From Lepus europaeus (taxonomy: Eukaryota; Chordata; Mammalia; Lagomorpha; Leporidae), in contig NC_084831.1 of the NCBI RefSeq assembly GCF_033115175.1, positions 43,866,002 through 43,930,001 on the forward strand: 64,000 nucleotides of DNA, given 5' to 3'. Positions 1-11,388 of this stretch are shown piece by piece. Position 1 is the first letter of the stretch, and the number at the start of each line of letters is the position of its first letter. The notes beneath the pieces were generated by a model. It saw only the letters and a program-made list of their open reading frames with translations. It was not told where the DNA came from and did not search any database. A program made the translations under genes and the position numbers.

Positions 1-266
1 CACCGATCCTGTCCCGGTTGCCCCTCTTCCAGGCCAGCTCTCTGCTGTGGCTAGGGAGTGCAGTGGAGGATGGCCCAAGTGCTTGGGCCCTGCACCCCAT
101 GGGAGACCAGGAGAAGCACCTGGCTCCTGCCATGGGATCAGCGCGGTGCGCCGGCCGCAGCGCGCTACCGCGGCGGCCATTGGAGGGTGAACCAATGGCA
201 AAAGGAAGACCTTTCTCTCTGTCTCTCTCTCTCACTGTCCACTCTGCCTGTCAAAAAAAAAAAAAA
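1..266 (+). mobile_element. CSINE, young type, cut by window edge
   Basis: This is the 3' part of a young C repeat. The tRNA-like head is missing because the window begins inside the element. The body, the CT-rich stretch (about 216-250) and the A tail (to 266) are intact. C repeats are lagomorph tRNA-derived SINEs mobilised by L1. In later entries 'young' means CpG-rich copies ending CTGCCTGTC plus an A run, and 'older' means copies ending in an AAATAAATAAATCTT-like tail. Confidence 0.9.
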
Positions 267-486
267 GCTAACTTCTTGGCCTTCCACTTCCCTCTAACCC
301 AGTGATACTCTAGTGAGTGAAGAAGTTCTCTAGACAGAAGAGGAAACAGCTAGTAGTTCCATGACCCCACCTCACAATCTAAGATGCTGTGTGTGCTGCT
401 GTGAACACAAAACTAGCGGCCTCCCCTCTTCCATACGTTCAACTCATTTGCAACAAGGAATGGTCGTCAACGCAGCCCAGACTCAC

Positions 487-1314
487 CATCTTCAAACAAC
501 TCAATCAATTTAGCAACATATGGATTTTCTTCATCATCCCCTTCAATCAACACAAACTGTCCAACCTGGATATGAACGTCAGAACAGCCATCTATTTTCA
601 CACATATTTCCCTAGGAAGTAACAGAGAAATGTGTTAGGAAATTACTTAGGGTGGGCCAAGCTCTTCAGATCCCCTGGGCATAAAGGAAGTACTTTCCAC
701 CTAAATGGTTCTCTCTGCTGATCAACTCTCCTAACTGGGAAACCAACTGACCCAATCAAAAGTAAGAGCAGACAAATGGGTTGAATAAATTGTGTTCGCA
801 TGGGTGATGAATCCAGAGGCCTTAATGTGACCCTTAGCTTCCTTCAGTTACTGACAAAGAACATCAAGGGACTCCCACTGCTGGAAAGCAACCCAATAAC
901 AAGATCAAATCATTAAAAGAGCTCTACAACGTTGCTCATCTTGCTATTACTAAGAGGTAGATAAAATCCACCTCAAACAGATATGGCATTGCCATGCATA
1001 TCAAATTTTATAGACCCACCACAACTTCACCCCTAACATTAACTGCTATAGTTCTGCTAGTATTTCCTTTCATCACACAAAACCCTCCTTACAAACAATT
1101 CATATATACTGTCCCTCAATCTTCAATCAGTAGTGACTAGAATGGGCTGAATACAAGTTAGTAACAGTTTTGCATAAGAAGCTGTATTTCTAGGACAACC
1201 AAAGGACCCCATCACTCACTTGTAGGTTTGGTAGTGCAGTTTTTGATCCAATAATGGCTTGCCAACCCATGAGTAAGTTTGTCTGGTCTTCAGCCTTGTA
1301 AGGTAATATGCCAT
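487..1314 (-). CDS. ORC1: ORC1, origin recognition complex subunit 1 (first two coding exons)
   Basis: ORC1 is the large AAA+ subunit of the origin recognition complex, which loads MCM helicases on chromatin in G1. Two exons are visible on the minus strand. The first, 1319-1220, begins after a TTTTTCACAG acceptor, carries the ATG at 1314-1312 and ends at a GTGAGT donor. It starts [19 protein letters not shown]. The second, 611-487, begins after CCTAG and ends at a GTGAGT donor. It contains [19 protein letters not shown], which matches the start of the ORC1 BAH domain (in the family, the module that binds H4K20me2). The exons splice in frame (AA|G) and give residues 1-73 plus one base. The AAA+ ATPase and winged-helix domains lie beyond the left edge. 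The ATG has a C at -3 and a G at +4, a moderate context. Identification is from recalled ORC1 sequence. Confidence 0.93.
612..1219 (-). other. ORC1: ORC1 intron between coding exons 1 and 2
   Basis: This is a 608-base GT-AG intron with its donor at 1219-1218 and acceptor at 613-612. I recognise no repeat or gene in it. Confidence 0.85.
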
Positions 1315-2413
1315 GGGTCCTGTGAAAAAGTCCCACTCCGAGTTACCAAGACAACACTTATGAATTCTAAGACCTAGTCAATCCCTGTCTTCAATGGTTC
1401 AGCCTTTTTGTTAAAACTCCTCACACATTTTAGACTTAGAAAACATCTCCAGCTCTGTGAAGATTAAACAATTTAATATCATCTTTGTACATAATCTACT
1501 ATGCCTTATCTTTTCTTACCCAGGAAAATTGGAGGGTCAACAAGTAAGAAAAGAAACTATAAATGTCTAGAAGTACTTACTAGAAACAAGGCATAATAAT
1601 AAGTTTGTGAAATAGCCAACAATGTGAAATTAAAAAGACAGCAATACTGTGGCTGTAAATATCTTCACAATGTTTATAATCCAGATTGAGATGAATTATA
1701 AATGCAGGAAAGGACAACTATGAGTCTGATGAACCCAGAGTAATTACTAGAGGGTAGAAGACCAGGTCCTGCAGCTTGTTCGGGGAGAAGGGTTTTCTGA
1801 GTTGAGTACTGAAGAAGTAGCAGACATTGAAAAGATGGAATGAAATTAGAGTGGGAGACAAAAACAGTTGGGGGAACAGAAATGGGTTTTAGCAAGTCCA
1901 TTATTGCACTCACATGAAAAAATGACAGTATTGCTGACCTGTACTGCTCTGGCAGTCAGAAGGATTTTTCTTTGCAGCTGACAAGTCCTTGAATAGCTGG
2001 AAGGAAAAAAGAATGCTTGTATTGAAAAATCTGGGTAAGAGAACATTTTTAATGGCAAAAACAGAAATGTGGATGAAAAATTCAAACATAACCTCTTTAC
2101 AAAGTATTTGGGAACCATGATCCACTAGTCCTAATAATGCCAATTCCTTATTCTAAATTTGAATTATTTAAAAAAAAAAATAACCCTTTCCTTCGAATTT
2201 CATGCTCTTCTTATGGCGCTAAATTTTGGCAACACAGTCTGACCATGGGTCTGAATTACTGACAGAAAGACCAATATTTTTAGTCTGTGTTGAGAACAAC
2301 AGAATTAGAGTAGCATATCAACATCCGAATCACACAAGATGGCTCCCTGAATTTCAATGGCATTGCGTCCCACAATGTATTTAGGAACATTTTAACCCAC
2401 AAAAAGTTCTATT

Positions 2414-2756
2414 TTTTTTTTTTTTTTTTGGACAGGCAGAGTGGACAGTGAGAGAGAGTCAGAGAGAAAGGTCTTCCTTTTGCCGTTGGTTCACCCTCCA
2501 ATGGCCGCCGCGGTTGGCGCGCTGTGGCCAGCGCACCGCGCTGATCCGATGGCAGGAGCCAGGTGCTTCTCCTGGTCTCCCATGGGGTGCCGGGCCCAAG
2601 CACTTGGGCCATCCTCCACTGCACTCCCTGGCCACAGCAGAGAGCTGGCCTGGAAGAGGGGCAACCGGGACAGGATCGGTGCCCCAACCGGGACTAGAAC
2701 CCGGTGTGCCGGCACCGCAAAGTGGAGGATTAGCCTAGTGAGCCACGGCGCCGGCC
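2414..2756 (-). mobile_element. CSINE, young, minus strand
   Basis: The element starts with a T run on the plus strand and ends at the CCGGCC head. It is flanked by a perfect 13-base TSD, AAAAAGTTCTATT, at 2401-2413 and 2757-2769. Confidence 0.93.
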
Positions 2757-3060
2757 AAAAAGTTCTATTCTTAAAAAAAGGTATTTTTTTAGTAAACTCT
2801 GAAGAAACTAATAGCAAAGAGACAATATTGACTCACTAGTAGATAAACACCCTACAAACGACTTGACAATGATTGCTATTAAGTACAATTCACAATATAT
2901 TATTAAAATCAGTATAATTTTTAAGAACAGTGTAAATATAAGTAGCAGAGATGACTGAGGAGTAAAAGCAAGTAAAAGAATTATGCTCAAATAAAAAATG
3001 AATTTGAGTTCATAATATCCAATAATCTTTTGGTAAAAATTAGTAAAAGTATTTGAATCT

Positions 3061-3390
3061 AGCCAGCACCGTGGCTCAATAGGCTAATCCTCCGCCTCCG
3101 GCGCCAGCACACCGGGTTCTAGTCCCGGTCGGAGCTCCGGATTCTGTCCCAGTTGCTCCTCTTCCAGGCCAGCTCTCTGCTATGGCCCGGGAGTGCAGTG
3201 GAGGATGGCCCAAGTGCTTGGGCCCTGCACCCACATGGGAGATCAGGGGAAGCACCTGGCTCCTGCCATGGGATCAGCGCGGTGCGCCGGCCACAGCAGC
3301 CATTGGGGGGTGAACCAATGGAAAAAGGAAGACCTTTCTCTCTGTCTCTCTCTCTCACTGTCCACTCTGCCTGTCAAAAAAAAAAAAAAA
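3061..3390 (+). mobile_element. CSINE, young, plus strand
   Basis: The copy is nearly full length. It is flanked by the TSD AAAAGTATTTGAATCT, which ends at 3060 and recurs after the A tail at about 3390-3405. Confidence 0.92.
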
Positions 3391-3542
3391 AAAGTATTTG
3401 AATCTAAATAAATGTTCAAGAAAATACATAAAACTACCTTCAATATATGCTATTTAACATGAAACTGTTAAAGTAAATTTGAAACTTTTGCCTTTCCCAT
3501 ACTGAAATCAGGCAAAAGACACTACTAAGATAAAAACAAAAG

Positions 3543-4170
3543 TTTTTTCAAAAAGATTTATTTATTCGGCCGGCGCCGCAGCTCAATAGGCTAATCCTCC
3601 GCCTAGCGGCGCCGGCACACCAGGTATAGTTGCCCCTCTTCCAGGCCAGCTCTCTGCTATGGCCCGGGAGTGCAGTGGAGGATGGCCCAGGTGCTTGGGC
3701 CCTGCACCCCATGGGAGACCAGGAGAAGCACCTGGCTCCCACGGTGGCCATTGGAGGGTGAACCAACAGCAAAGGAAGACCGTTCTCTCTTCCTCTCTCT
3801 CTCGCAGTCCACTCTGCCTGTCAAAAATAAAAAAATAAAAATAAAAAAAAAGATTTATTTATTTATTTGAAAGTCAGAATTACACAGAGAGAAGGAGAAG
3901 CAGAGCGAGAGGTCTTCCATCCGCTGGTTCACTCCCCAATTGGCCGCAGCAGCCAGAGCTGGGCCAATCCAAAGTCAGGATCCAGGAGCCTCCTCCAGGT
4001 CTCCCACACAGGTGCAGGGGCCCAACGATTTGGGCCATCCTCTACTGCTTTCCCAGGCCACAGCAAAGAGCTGGATCAGAAGTAGAGCAGCCAGGACTCG
4101 AACTAGTGCCCATATGGGATGCCAGCACTGTAGGCGGCGGCTTTACCTACTATGCCCCAGCGCCCGCCCC
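3543..4170 (-). mobile_element. CSINE, older, minus strand, host of a nested SINE
   Basis: The tail (3543-3566) and body (about 3863-4170) are split by the young element at 3567-3845. The outer TSD AAAACAAAAG lies just before 3543 and at 4171-4180. Confidence 0.85.
3567..3845 (+). mobile_element. CSINE, young, internally deleted, nested
   Basis: The head and tail are typical, but two blocks are missing: one between the B-box-like motif and TTGCCCCTCTTCC, and one before GGTGGCCATTGG. It is inserted in the T-rich tail of the older minus-strand copy that follows, with the TSD AAAAAGATTTATTTATT (17 bases) at 3550-3566 and 3846-3862. Confidence 0.88.
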
Positions 4171-4299
4171 AAAACAAAAGATTTAAGTGGACTGCAGTAT
4201 TCACTAAGCTCTCTCATTGAAAAGACACGAACATCTCACTACTCTTTGTAGCAAATCCACATCTCAAAGCAATTTTTCTTTAGTTTCTTTCTTTAGAAA

Positions 4300-4615
4300 A
4301 AAAAAAAAATGCTTTCTACTTACTTACTTACATAGATACAGAGGGTAGGTATAGGGTGGGGAAGAAAGACAGCTCCCACCCATTGGTTCACTCCTCAAAT
4401 ACCCACATCTGGGGCTTGGCCGGGGTGGGAGCCAAGATTCAGGATTGCAATCTAGGTACAATCTACCCTGTGAGTGGCAGGAACACAATTACTTGAGACA
4501 TCACGACTGCCTCCCAGGGTATAAACCAGTGGGATGCTGGAGCCAGGAGCCAGAGCCAGGCACAGAACCCAAGCACTCTAATGTGGGATGTGCTTACCTT
4601 AACTGCTAGGCTAAA
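4300..4615 (-). mobile_element. Diverged SINE-like repeat, minus strand
   Basis: The copy shares the general C-repeat layout: T-rich start, TTGGTTCACTCCTCAAAT and a gene-like head near the end. It differs through its middle and resembles 12275-12540. It is probably an older or distinct lagomorph SINE subfamily. Confidence 0.55.
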
Positions 4616-4650
4616 ATATGCACTCCTCTGTACAATTCTTGAATAATATA

Positions 4651-4709
4651 ACTGTAGGATAAGTAACCTAATTCGTCATAACTGTAGGATAAGTAACCTA
4701 ATTCGTCAC
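4651..4709. repeat. 30-bp tandem duplication
   Basis: Two near-perfect 30-base units start at 4651 and 4681 (ACTGTAGGATAAGTAACCTA and following). It is a simple local duplication in intron sequence. Confidence 0.95.
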
Positions 4710-4848
4710 TTTCACTATAGTACTTTGCTTATTGGCACAATAATCTTTTTTTTTTTTTCCAAGTCAAAAATTGCCATATAGATGGACTGTTGGCATAATT
4801 GTAAGATGTATGGGATACCTTAAGGGCATAAAATCCACGCTCCTTAAA

Positions 4849-5147
4849 AAAAAAAGGATTTATTTATTTGAAAGGCAGAGTTACAGAGAGAGGGAGAAAC
4901 AAAGAGAGAAAGGTCTTCCATCTGCTAGTTCCCTCTTCAAATGGCCACAAGGTCAGGAGCTGGGCTATTTGAAACCAGGAGCCAGAAGCTTCTTTCTGGG
5001 TCTCCCACAAGGGTGCAGGGGCCCAAGGACGTGGGCTGTCTTTCACTGCTTTTCCACATGCAGAGCTGCTGGGACACAAACTGGCATCCATGTGGGATAC
5101 CAGAGCTACAGGCAGTGGTTTACCCATTATGCCACAACACTGGTCCC
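4849..5147 (-). mobile_element. CSINE, older, minus strand
   Basis: The element runs from a T-rich start (GGATTTATTTATTTGAAAGG) to a CACAACACTGGTCCC head. 5150-5800 after it is mostly unique; about 5690-5765 resembles the 3' tail of an ancient L2/MIR element. Confidence 0.85.
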
Positions 5148-5804
5148 TGGCTCTGTTCTTTTGAATCCACACCTTATTAAATCCATACCTTATTAAAGCA
5201 GGTATCCTCTTTCAAAAACCAGCCAAGGTAAAAATTTAATATTCCTTTTCTAGGAGGCCATGGGTTGAGCTGAATGAGACCAGTGTATGTGTAGAATAAT
5301 GGGCGATTCATCCCAGGCTGAGGAGGTTACAAGAAGAAGGCTGACGGGCCCTGGGCCATACGACCTGCTCTTCCCCACTCTACCCCAGGCCTGCTTTCCC
5401 AAACCTAAAACAGACCCAGGCTGTTGGGGCCATCAAGACTTCTGCAGTTTTTATCCCTTCCTGCATCTTTGCAGAACGGCTTAGGTCTTAGCTCCAAAGA
5501 AGCTCCTTCTGAGGGCTTTACCGACACCCACAGGAAAGTTACCCACACTTCCCTCCAGAGTTATCATTTCTATATCATATTCCTATCATTACACCACTCC
5601 ATTATCAAAGCAGTAACACTGTTACTATTTTCCTATTTAATGTGCTATTTGTCTTATTTTCCTATTTTTTGTGCTTTAACATTACAGCAAGAATCTCGGA
5701 ATCTTGTCAATCTGCATCCTCTAGTGCTTTGCACTTAATAGGTAAATGAATGAATATATGAACTAATAAACTGGATTTAAAAATCATCTGTAAAATACCA
5801 TGTG

Positions 5805-6412
5805 TGGTAAGTGAAGTAGGCAGACATACAGGCTAAAGTTGTTAGATTTGTGAACTGGAAGACCATGCCTTTGCCATGCCACTGTGTGACCTCATGCCCC
5901 TACCTGATGCCTTTGCCATGCCCCTGTGTGGCCTCATTCCCCTACCTGGCCACACCTGGGTGCCCACCAGCCAATCAGGTTAATTAACCATTCCCCTTTG
6001 GAAGCGGGTTAAAAGCCAGGACACGGTGTGGCCTGGCCTGCTCTTCTTCCCTGGCCTCTTGTCAGGAGAGGGCTTGATGTAAACCTGCGCCTCCAGGGTG
6101 CATGGCCTTCGGGCCATGTGCTCTAGGCTTCCTGGCCCGGATACAGGCCTAGATGCTCATCCACATGGCTGGTTCCTGGTGCTCGGTATGAACCCCTATT
6201 CACCTCTCTCTCTTAAATAAAGCTCTCACTCTCCTATGCATCTTTCTCACTAAATAAAAGCTTAAAACATACCACGCTGCCTCGTTTATCTGTGCCGGTA
6301 TTTAGAATTCTTCTCTAAATATTAGGCAAGAACCCTCTCGGGCTATTAATATCGGGGATTTAGTAATAAGCCCGTGGTGAAATCATAAGGCACCCAAATT
6401 CCGGTAGCACAT
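5805..6412 (+). mobile_element. Endogenous retrovirus LTR (solo), plus orientation
   Basis: LTR features include a TTAAAAG core-promoter-like motif near 6010, two polyadenylation signals (AATAAAG near 6217 and 6254) and a U3-like segment with a 42-bp tandem repeat (5865-5948). No retroviral coding frame follows. The exact ends are uncertain because I could not fix a TSD. It runs antisense to ORC1. Confidence 0.6.
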
Positions 6413-6544
6413 GTGGCACCCCGGATAGCATTTCCATGGAACTTTAAGGGGCCACATTTCAGTGTAAATTTTAGGGGGTCTTGTCGGATTTCAGTGAGGA
6501 TACAGAGAAGCTAGACCTTATATATTGCCAAAGGGCATGCAAAT

Positions 6545-7290
6545 TTGATACAACTACGGAAGCCAGCCAGTGGGGCTGGGGGTCTGTGGGCCCCTGAGAC
6601 CCGGGCAGAATGTCCTTCACAAGCAGGCTGCCAGCTGGGCTGGAAAGCCTCTCTCCAGACCTGCGGCACCTCCCCCACGACAGCTCTTGTGCTGCATGTG
6701 TGACCTGGCGGCTTTAGCTCACACCTTCAGGGTGGGGGCAATCTTTCACCCAGAGCTGCAGGGGAAGGGGCTGGGCCCCTGGGGGAGGCAGACTGGTTCC
6801 ATGAGACCCAGGCTATCTTGTGGACCTTATGGCTTTAACTCACACCTCCAGGGGGGCTGCAATCTTTCACCCAGAGCTAGCAGAGGAGAGGGGGCTGAGC
6901 CTCCAAGGACACCACAGTCTCCAGGAGACTCCTGCTCCCTCCAGGAGCCCAAGGCAATCAACATATGCATGTGAAACCCTGTCCAATGGGCACCCCCAGT
7001 AGGACTCAATGGGCACCCCCAGTAGGACTCAAAGAACGGACTACTGCCTTAAAAACCCGGGGCATTTCCTGAAAGCCAGTGTCCTGCTCGGGCACTCCGC
7101 CCGGTCTCTCGGACCAGACGCTTTCTCTGTCGCTCGCCAATCAAATAAAAGTTTCTTTTCTGTCTAATAAAAGTTGCTGCCTCTTTGCAAATTGTTTCCC
7201 AGCTATTTATTTCTATACTGAGCTGAGGAAAAGAACCCAAGAGACTTGCTCCGGCAACCGCCCTCCCCTTCATGACCAGTAACAACTACT
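6545..7290 (+). mobile_element. Second, different endogenous retrovirus LTR, plus orientation
   Basis: The segment contains a duplicated ~80-base U3-like block (about 6701-6780 and 6822-6901), a 23-bp tandem repeat at 6984-7029, a CCTTAAAAACCC core-promoter-like motif near 7050 and AATAAAAG signals near 7145 and 7166. No gag, pol or env-type frame is visible, so it looks like a solo LTR. The boundaries are approximate. Confidence 0.6.
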
Positions 7291-7989
7291 TCAGAAAACT
7301 GGTAGTATCTACTGAACATATACATAGCCTGTGACCCACAATTTCAAATTCATGCATACTATCAAAAGACATTAAGCTAGGATGTTGACAGAACACAATA
7401 CAGCAATGAAATCGAACCAATTACTACTGCACATGTAACAGTGTGGGGAAAACCTTATCAATCAAATGGTGCTGGGCTAAAGATATAATTCAATTGTAAC
7501 ACTATCAACCTAGACAGAGCATCAGATCCCACAGGTTAAAGTCTCAGACTCCAAAACTACTCCCGCCCCCTTCAGTGGCCTATTGCAAGCCCGAGGTTGT
7601 GCTTTTGACTAACTGGCTATAAGTGGGGTTCCCACAAACCATTCCTTGGGTTTGATGTGCTAAAGTGACTCAGAGACCCCAGAGACACATTTACATTTAC
7701 TGGTTTATTATAAAGGATATTACAAATGTCAGCTGAAATAATCTTACTCAGACTGATAGGCAAATAGAGCAATTTGATTTTCAAAGAAAACAATCTATAG
7801 ATTGAGGGGAAAAGCTACGCGAGCAAAACCAGAAACAGATGGTACAGAGAGACACAGCTTATCAGCAAGTCAGAGAGAAGCTTATATATTCACACATTAC
7901 AGTAACTTAATTCCTTGAAAAAAATTAAGTATAAGTGCGCAGGTGCAAATGAGATCATACAACGCCATACATCACATGGGCAAATTCAG

Positions 7990-8640
7990 TTGTTGTTTTT
8001 TTTAAACCATGTTTGTGGGGGAATTTTAGCCTATCTGACATCAGAAAGGTTAATTTGGACAAGGTGGTTGTTAGTGTTCAAGTAGAAGAATAAGAAAAGA
8101 CACAGCTAGAACGGGTCTATTGGGAGAAACCTGAGAGGGACCCAGTACCAGAGTGGATAGGGAGCTCCCCTCTCTCACGGACCAGCTGTTTATACAGACA
8201 GGGCTACTTTGGGTTCTAGGCAGGTGGCATTAGGAGGGGCTGAGCAGGTTTGCACAGGCTTTTTCCCCCCAGGCCCAGGGTTAAAGGCTGAGGTGGGGTT
8301 GAGCAGGTTAAGGAAGAATACAGGGGGTTGGGATCTGCTCCCAGTGGCAAAGGCAAGGGACTGAAAAGTAGATCTAAAGCTTTTGTTCTTGCTCTGCCAG
8401 TTAGTGCACAGTCTGGGTAAACTGGCCAGGACTGGTTTGGCTGTTATCAAGGGAAAGTATCAGTAAGTCTGTTGCTTGTACAGACCTCAAAGAATATAGG
8501 ATGTGAAAATTCCTAGCAAAGGGCAAGAAAGCTGCACTTTTTAACTTGCTTGCTGGAGTTACTTTTCTTTGAAGTTTCAACATTTGTCTTTATAAATTGG
8601 ATTGTGACTCGGACTTAAATTTTAGTCCTCTTGTACAGGG
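7990..8640 (-). mobile_element. Probable minus-strand LTR fragment
   Basis: Read on the minus strand it has a CTGTATAAACAGC core-promoter-like motif near 8190 followed by a GC-rich R/U5-like stretch. No coding frame of retroviral type is seen. The call is tentative. Confidence 0.35.
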
Positions 8641-8975
8641 GCAGTCCACTTACAGGATCTTATGTTATCAACTTCTCCACAAGAGACACCAGATGAAGAA
8701 TGGGGCAGGGTGCAGGGAAAGGAGTGTGGAGTTTTCAGGCCTTCTCCAAGACCTCCATGCGTTCTAGCCATCTAGCAGCTCTTGCAACTCTTTACAGAGG
8801 CTTCACTACACATCACATTCATGAAATCATTGGCCACTGACAATCAACTTAACCTGCAGTTCCTCTCTGGTCCCTGGAGATTAGAACTCTGGCTTTTAAA
8901 TTCCAACCTAATCAGGTCTTGGTTATCTGGTGACCAGCCCCCTCCTGATTAGCATACAAAAGGATATATCACTTT

Positions 8976-9295
8976 GGCTGGCGCTGCTGCTCACTAGGCT
9001 AATCCTCGGCCTTGCGGCGCCAGCACACCGGGTTCTAGTCCCGGTCGGGGCACCGATCCTGTCCCGGTTGCCCCTCTTCCAGGCCAGCTCTCTGCTGTGG
9101 CCAGGGAGTGCAGTGGAGGATGGCCCAAGTCCTTGGGCCCTGCACCCCATGGGAGACCAGGAGAAGCACCTGGTTCCTGCCACAGGATCGGCGGCCATTG
9201 GAGGGTGAACCAACGGCAAAGGAAGACCTTTCTCTCTGTCTCTCTCTCACTGTCCACTCTCTCACTGTCCACTCTGCCAGTCAAAAAAAAAAAAA
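8976..9295 (+). mobile_element. CSINE, young, plus strand
   Basis: The element is flanked by GATATATCACTTT at 8963-8975 and 9296-9308. It inserted into the older LTR-derived sequence and lacks the CpG-rich block before the GGCGGCCATTGG motif. Confidence 0.92.
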
Positions 9296-9457
9296 GATAT
9301 ATCACTTTGAAGATCATAAGGATTTAGCAGTTATATGCCAGGAAGCTGGGATAAAAAAACACATAATTACAGTACCACAAATATATACTCTATTGATTCA
9401 ATTTATGTTAAATTCAAAAACAGCCAAAAGTAGTGTTATTAAAAGTCAGAACTGAAG

Positions 9458-10060
9458 ATGACCCATGTGCCTGTGGCAAGGGATAACTAGGCAGAAGTGA
9501 GTTGGGTGTAGGTGAACTCGAATTTCACCTTTCAGCTTGATATGTCTACATTTCCAGGATATACCTGTGTCTCATCTGGGACAGGGAGGGAGACTTCGTG
9601 ACTAAATTTAAATTTAAATTCCACACGGAGGTGCCATAAAAAGCTCAGAAAGCTTCATTTGCATGTGAAGACCCCAACCCTGCTCGTTTATCATTTAAGG
9701 TACCACCCTATACCTCAAAAACACATAAATAAAGGCTGAGATTCGGGGAGAGGTTTCTTTTTGCCCCTGATCACACTTGGGGGTATTACCTGGGCTTCTT
9801 TTCTCTGTCTCTCCCTCATAGGCCCACAACGACAGGTATTTCTCCATGTGGGGAGGCCTACACTCATGCATGAATGTATGTTCACTCTCTTAATTAAACC
9901 CTGTTCTCATCTTCGCACTGTATTATGCCTCTTCTTTGAATTCTTATCCCTTTGGGGGCCAACAATTTGGATTAAGATTAAGGTAACAAGGTCCATATCA
10001 CTGCGAGGAAAAGCAGGGAACAGAATACTGCTGGGATGCTGCTCATTGATGGGACAAGGA
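9458..10060 (+). mobile_element. LTR of an endogenous retrovirus, plus orientation
   Basis: Landmarks are a CCATAAAAAGCTC core-promoter-like motif near 9634, ATAAATAAAGG near 9726 and a T-rich U5-like end. The insertion point lies inside an older L1-derived segment. No adjoining coding frame is present. The ends are approximate. Confidence 0.5.
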
Positions 10061-10079
10061 CATAAGCCTCAGCAGTTTT

Positions 10080-11055
10080 AGGTTTCTTCTTATCCTTGCT
10101 GTTCCCCATCCTACCCGCGGCATTATTCCCCAGGTTTGGGAGCCAGTGGGCCAAACCTGAAGAACAAGTATGGAAAAGCTCATTTCTGCCTACTACCCTC
10201 CCATCCTTACCCCTAGCCCACCTAAGATATAAAAGGGCCCAGGCCTGCTGGGGTCCAGGCCTCTGCCGTTCAGTCCATGAGAATGATGGCAGTTGGTTTG
10301 TTAGGTAGGAAGTCAGATATGAGCTTATGTGTGTGTGACAAAGGCCTAAAGAGTTGACATCTAGGTCCAGCATATGCATCTCAAAGTCATCCCAATAACC
10401 TTCCAGGTGCAGCCCAGTATCTGCACTTCAAACACCCTACCAGGGGTCCTGCCTATCCTTCCTCAAACAGGGTCAATGCCAGCCAGGCTTCCTCCTGCCT
10501 GATAACTTCAGGGGGAAAACTCAGAAAGAATTTTTCATATTTACATCCAAAAAGTCCTTTGTTCCAGGAGGAGAAGAGGGGAAGGCCCATCCCCTTAAAC
10601 CCGCCTCCCCCCCCCCCGCCCCGCCCCCGTCAACTGGACTGTGCGCTCAGCCCTCTGCCTCTATGCTGAGCCGCCCACCTGGCCTGGCCTGGCCTGGCCT
10701 GCCCAGGTGTATTCTCTCCACTCAACCACGTAACCCCGCTCTCCCCCAGTCTGAGCAACTGGGCACTCTCTCTCAGGTTCTGTCTGGAGAGGTGCCCATC
10801 CGTTCTTATGGATGTCCTTGCCCTAATAAACCTTGCTATTAGCTTTCTACTTACTGTCTCACGCCTGAATTCTTTCTTGCGTGAAGACAAGGACCCTGTC
10901 ATTCTCCGGTAACAGGTTGACCTTTGCAAATTTATTTTCTCTGGATAAATTCAGCCTGGCTGCAAGTCTGCCTTCTGTGTCCTCTCTGTTCTGTGCCTCT
11001 TTTTCTAACATTTTGGTGCCCCAGGTGAGAACGCACTGATCTGCACTCTATTTCT
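10080..11055 (+). mobile_element. LTR plus possible start of retroviral leader, plus orientation
   Basis: The segment has a TATAAAAGGGCCC motif near 10228, a C-rich tract (about 10605-10625), a GGCCT pentamer run (10680-10700), an AATAAACC signal near 10805 and a boundary TTTTGGTGCCCC near 11012 that looks like an LTR end followed by a tRNA primer-binding-like site. No internal genes remain. It could be two overlapping LTR fragments. Confidence 0.45.
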
Positions 11056-11079
11056 TACACTCGTGTTGTTTTTTTGTTT

Positions 11080-11385
11080 TTTCATTTTTATTTACTTATT
11101 TGAAAGGCAGAGTTACAGAGAGAGAAGGAGAGATGGGGAAAAAGCAAAAGTTCTTCAAACTACTGGTTCACTCCCCAAATGGCTGCAATGGCTGGGGCTG
11201 GGTCAGGAGCTAGGAGCTTCTTTCGGGCCTCCTACGTGGGTGACAGGGCCCAAGTCCTTGGGCCATCCTCCACTGCTCTCCCAGGCCACTAGCAAGGAGC
11301 TGGATTGAAAGTGGAGCGGCACCCATATCAGATCCCAGCACTGCAGGCTGTGTGGCTTAACCTGCTACACCACAACGCCAGTCCC
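11080..11385 (-). mobile_element. CSINE, older, minus strand
   Basis: The element runs from a T-rich start (TTTATTTACTTATTTGAAAGG) to a CACAACGCCAGTCCC head. It separates the LTR block from the duplicated L1 3' end at 11389. Confidence 0.85.
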
Positions 11386-11388
11386 ACT

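Larger units (their letters stand above)
7620..9440 (+). mobile_element. Ancient ERVL/MaLR-type LTR pieces, interrupted
   Basis: About 7650-7760 (GTTTATTATAAAGGATATTA-type sequence) and about 8795-9400 resemble parts of one old mammalian LTR family (family name uncertain). They are split by the probable minus-strand LTR at 7990-8640 and the SINE at 8976-9295. The right part is homologous to 18.7-19.0 kb. Confidence 0.45.

Noticed and set aside
2441-2839. 132-codon open frame across a SINE
   Set aside because: It lies antisense through a young CSINE and its flanks, with no independent coding evidence.
5805-11055. Possible intact endogenous retrovirus
   Set aside because: Only LTR-like segments are present. 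I see no gag, pol or env-type coding frame between them, and the LTRs differ from each other.
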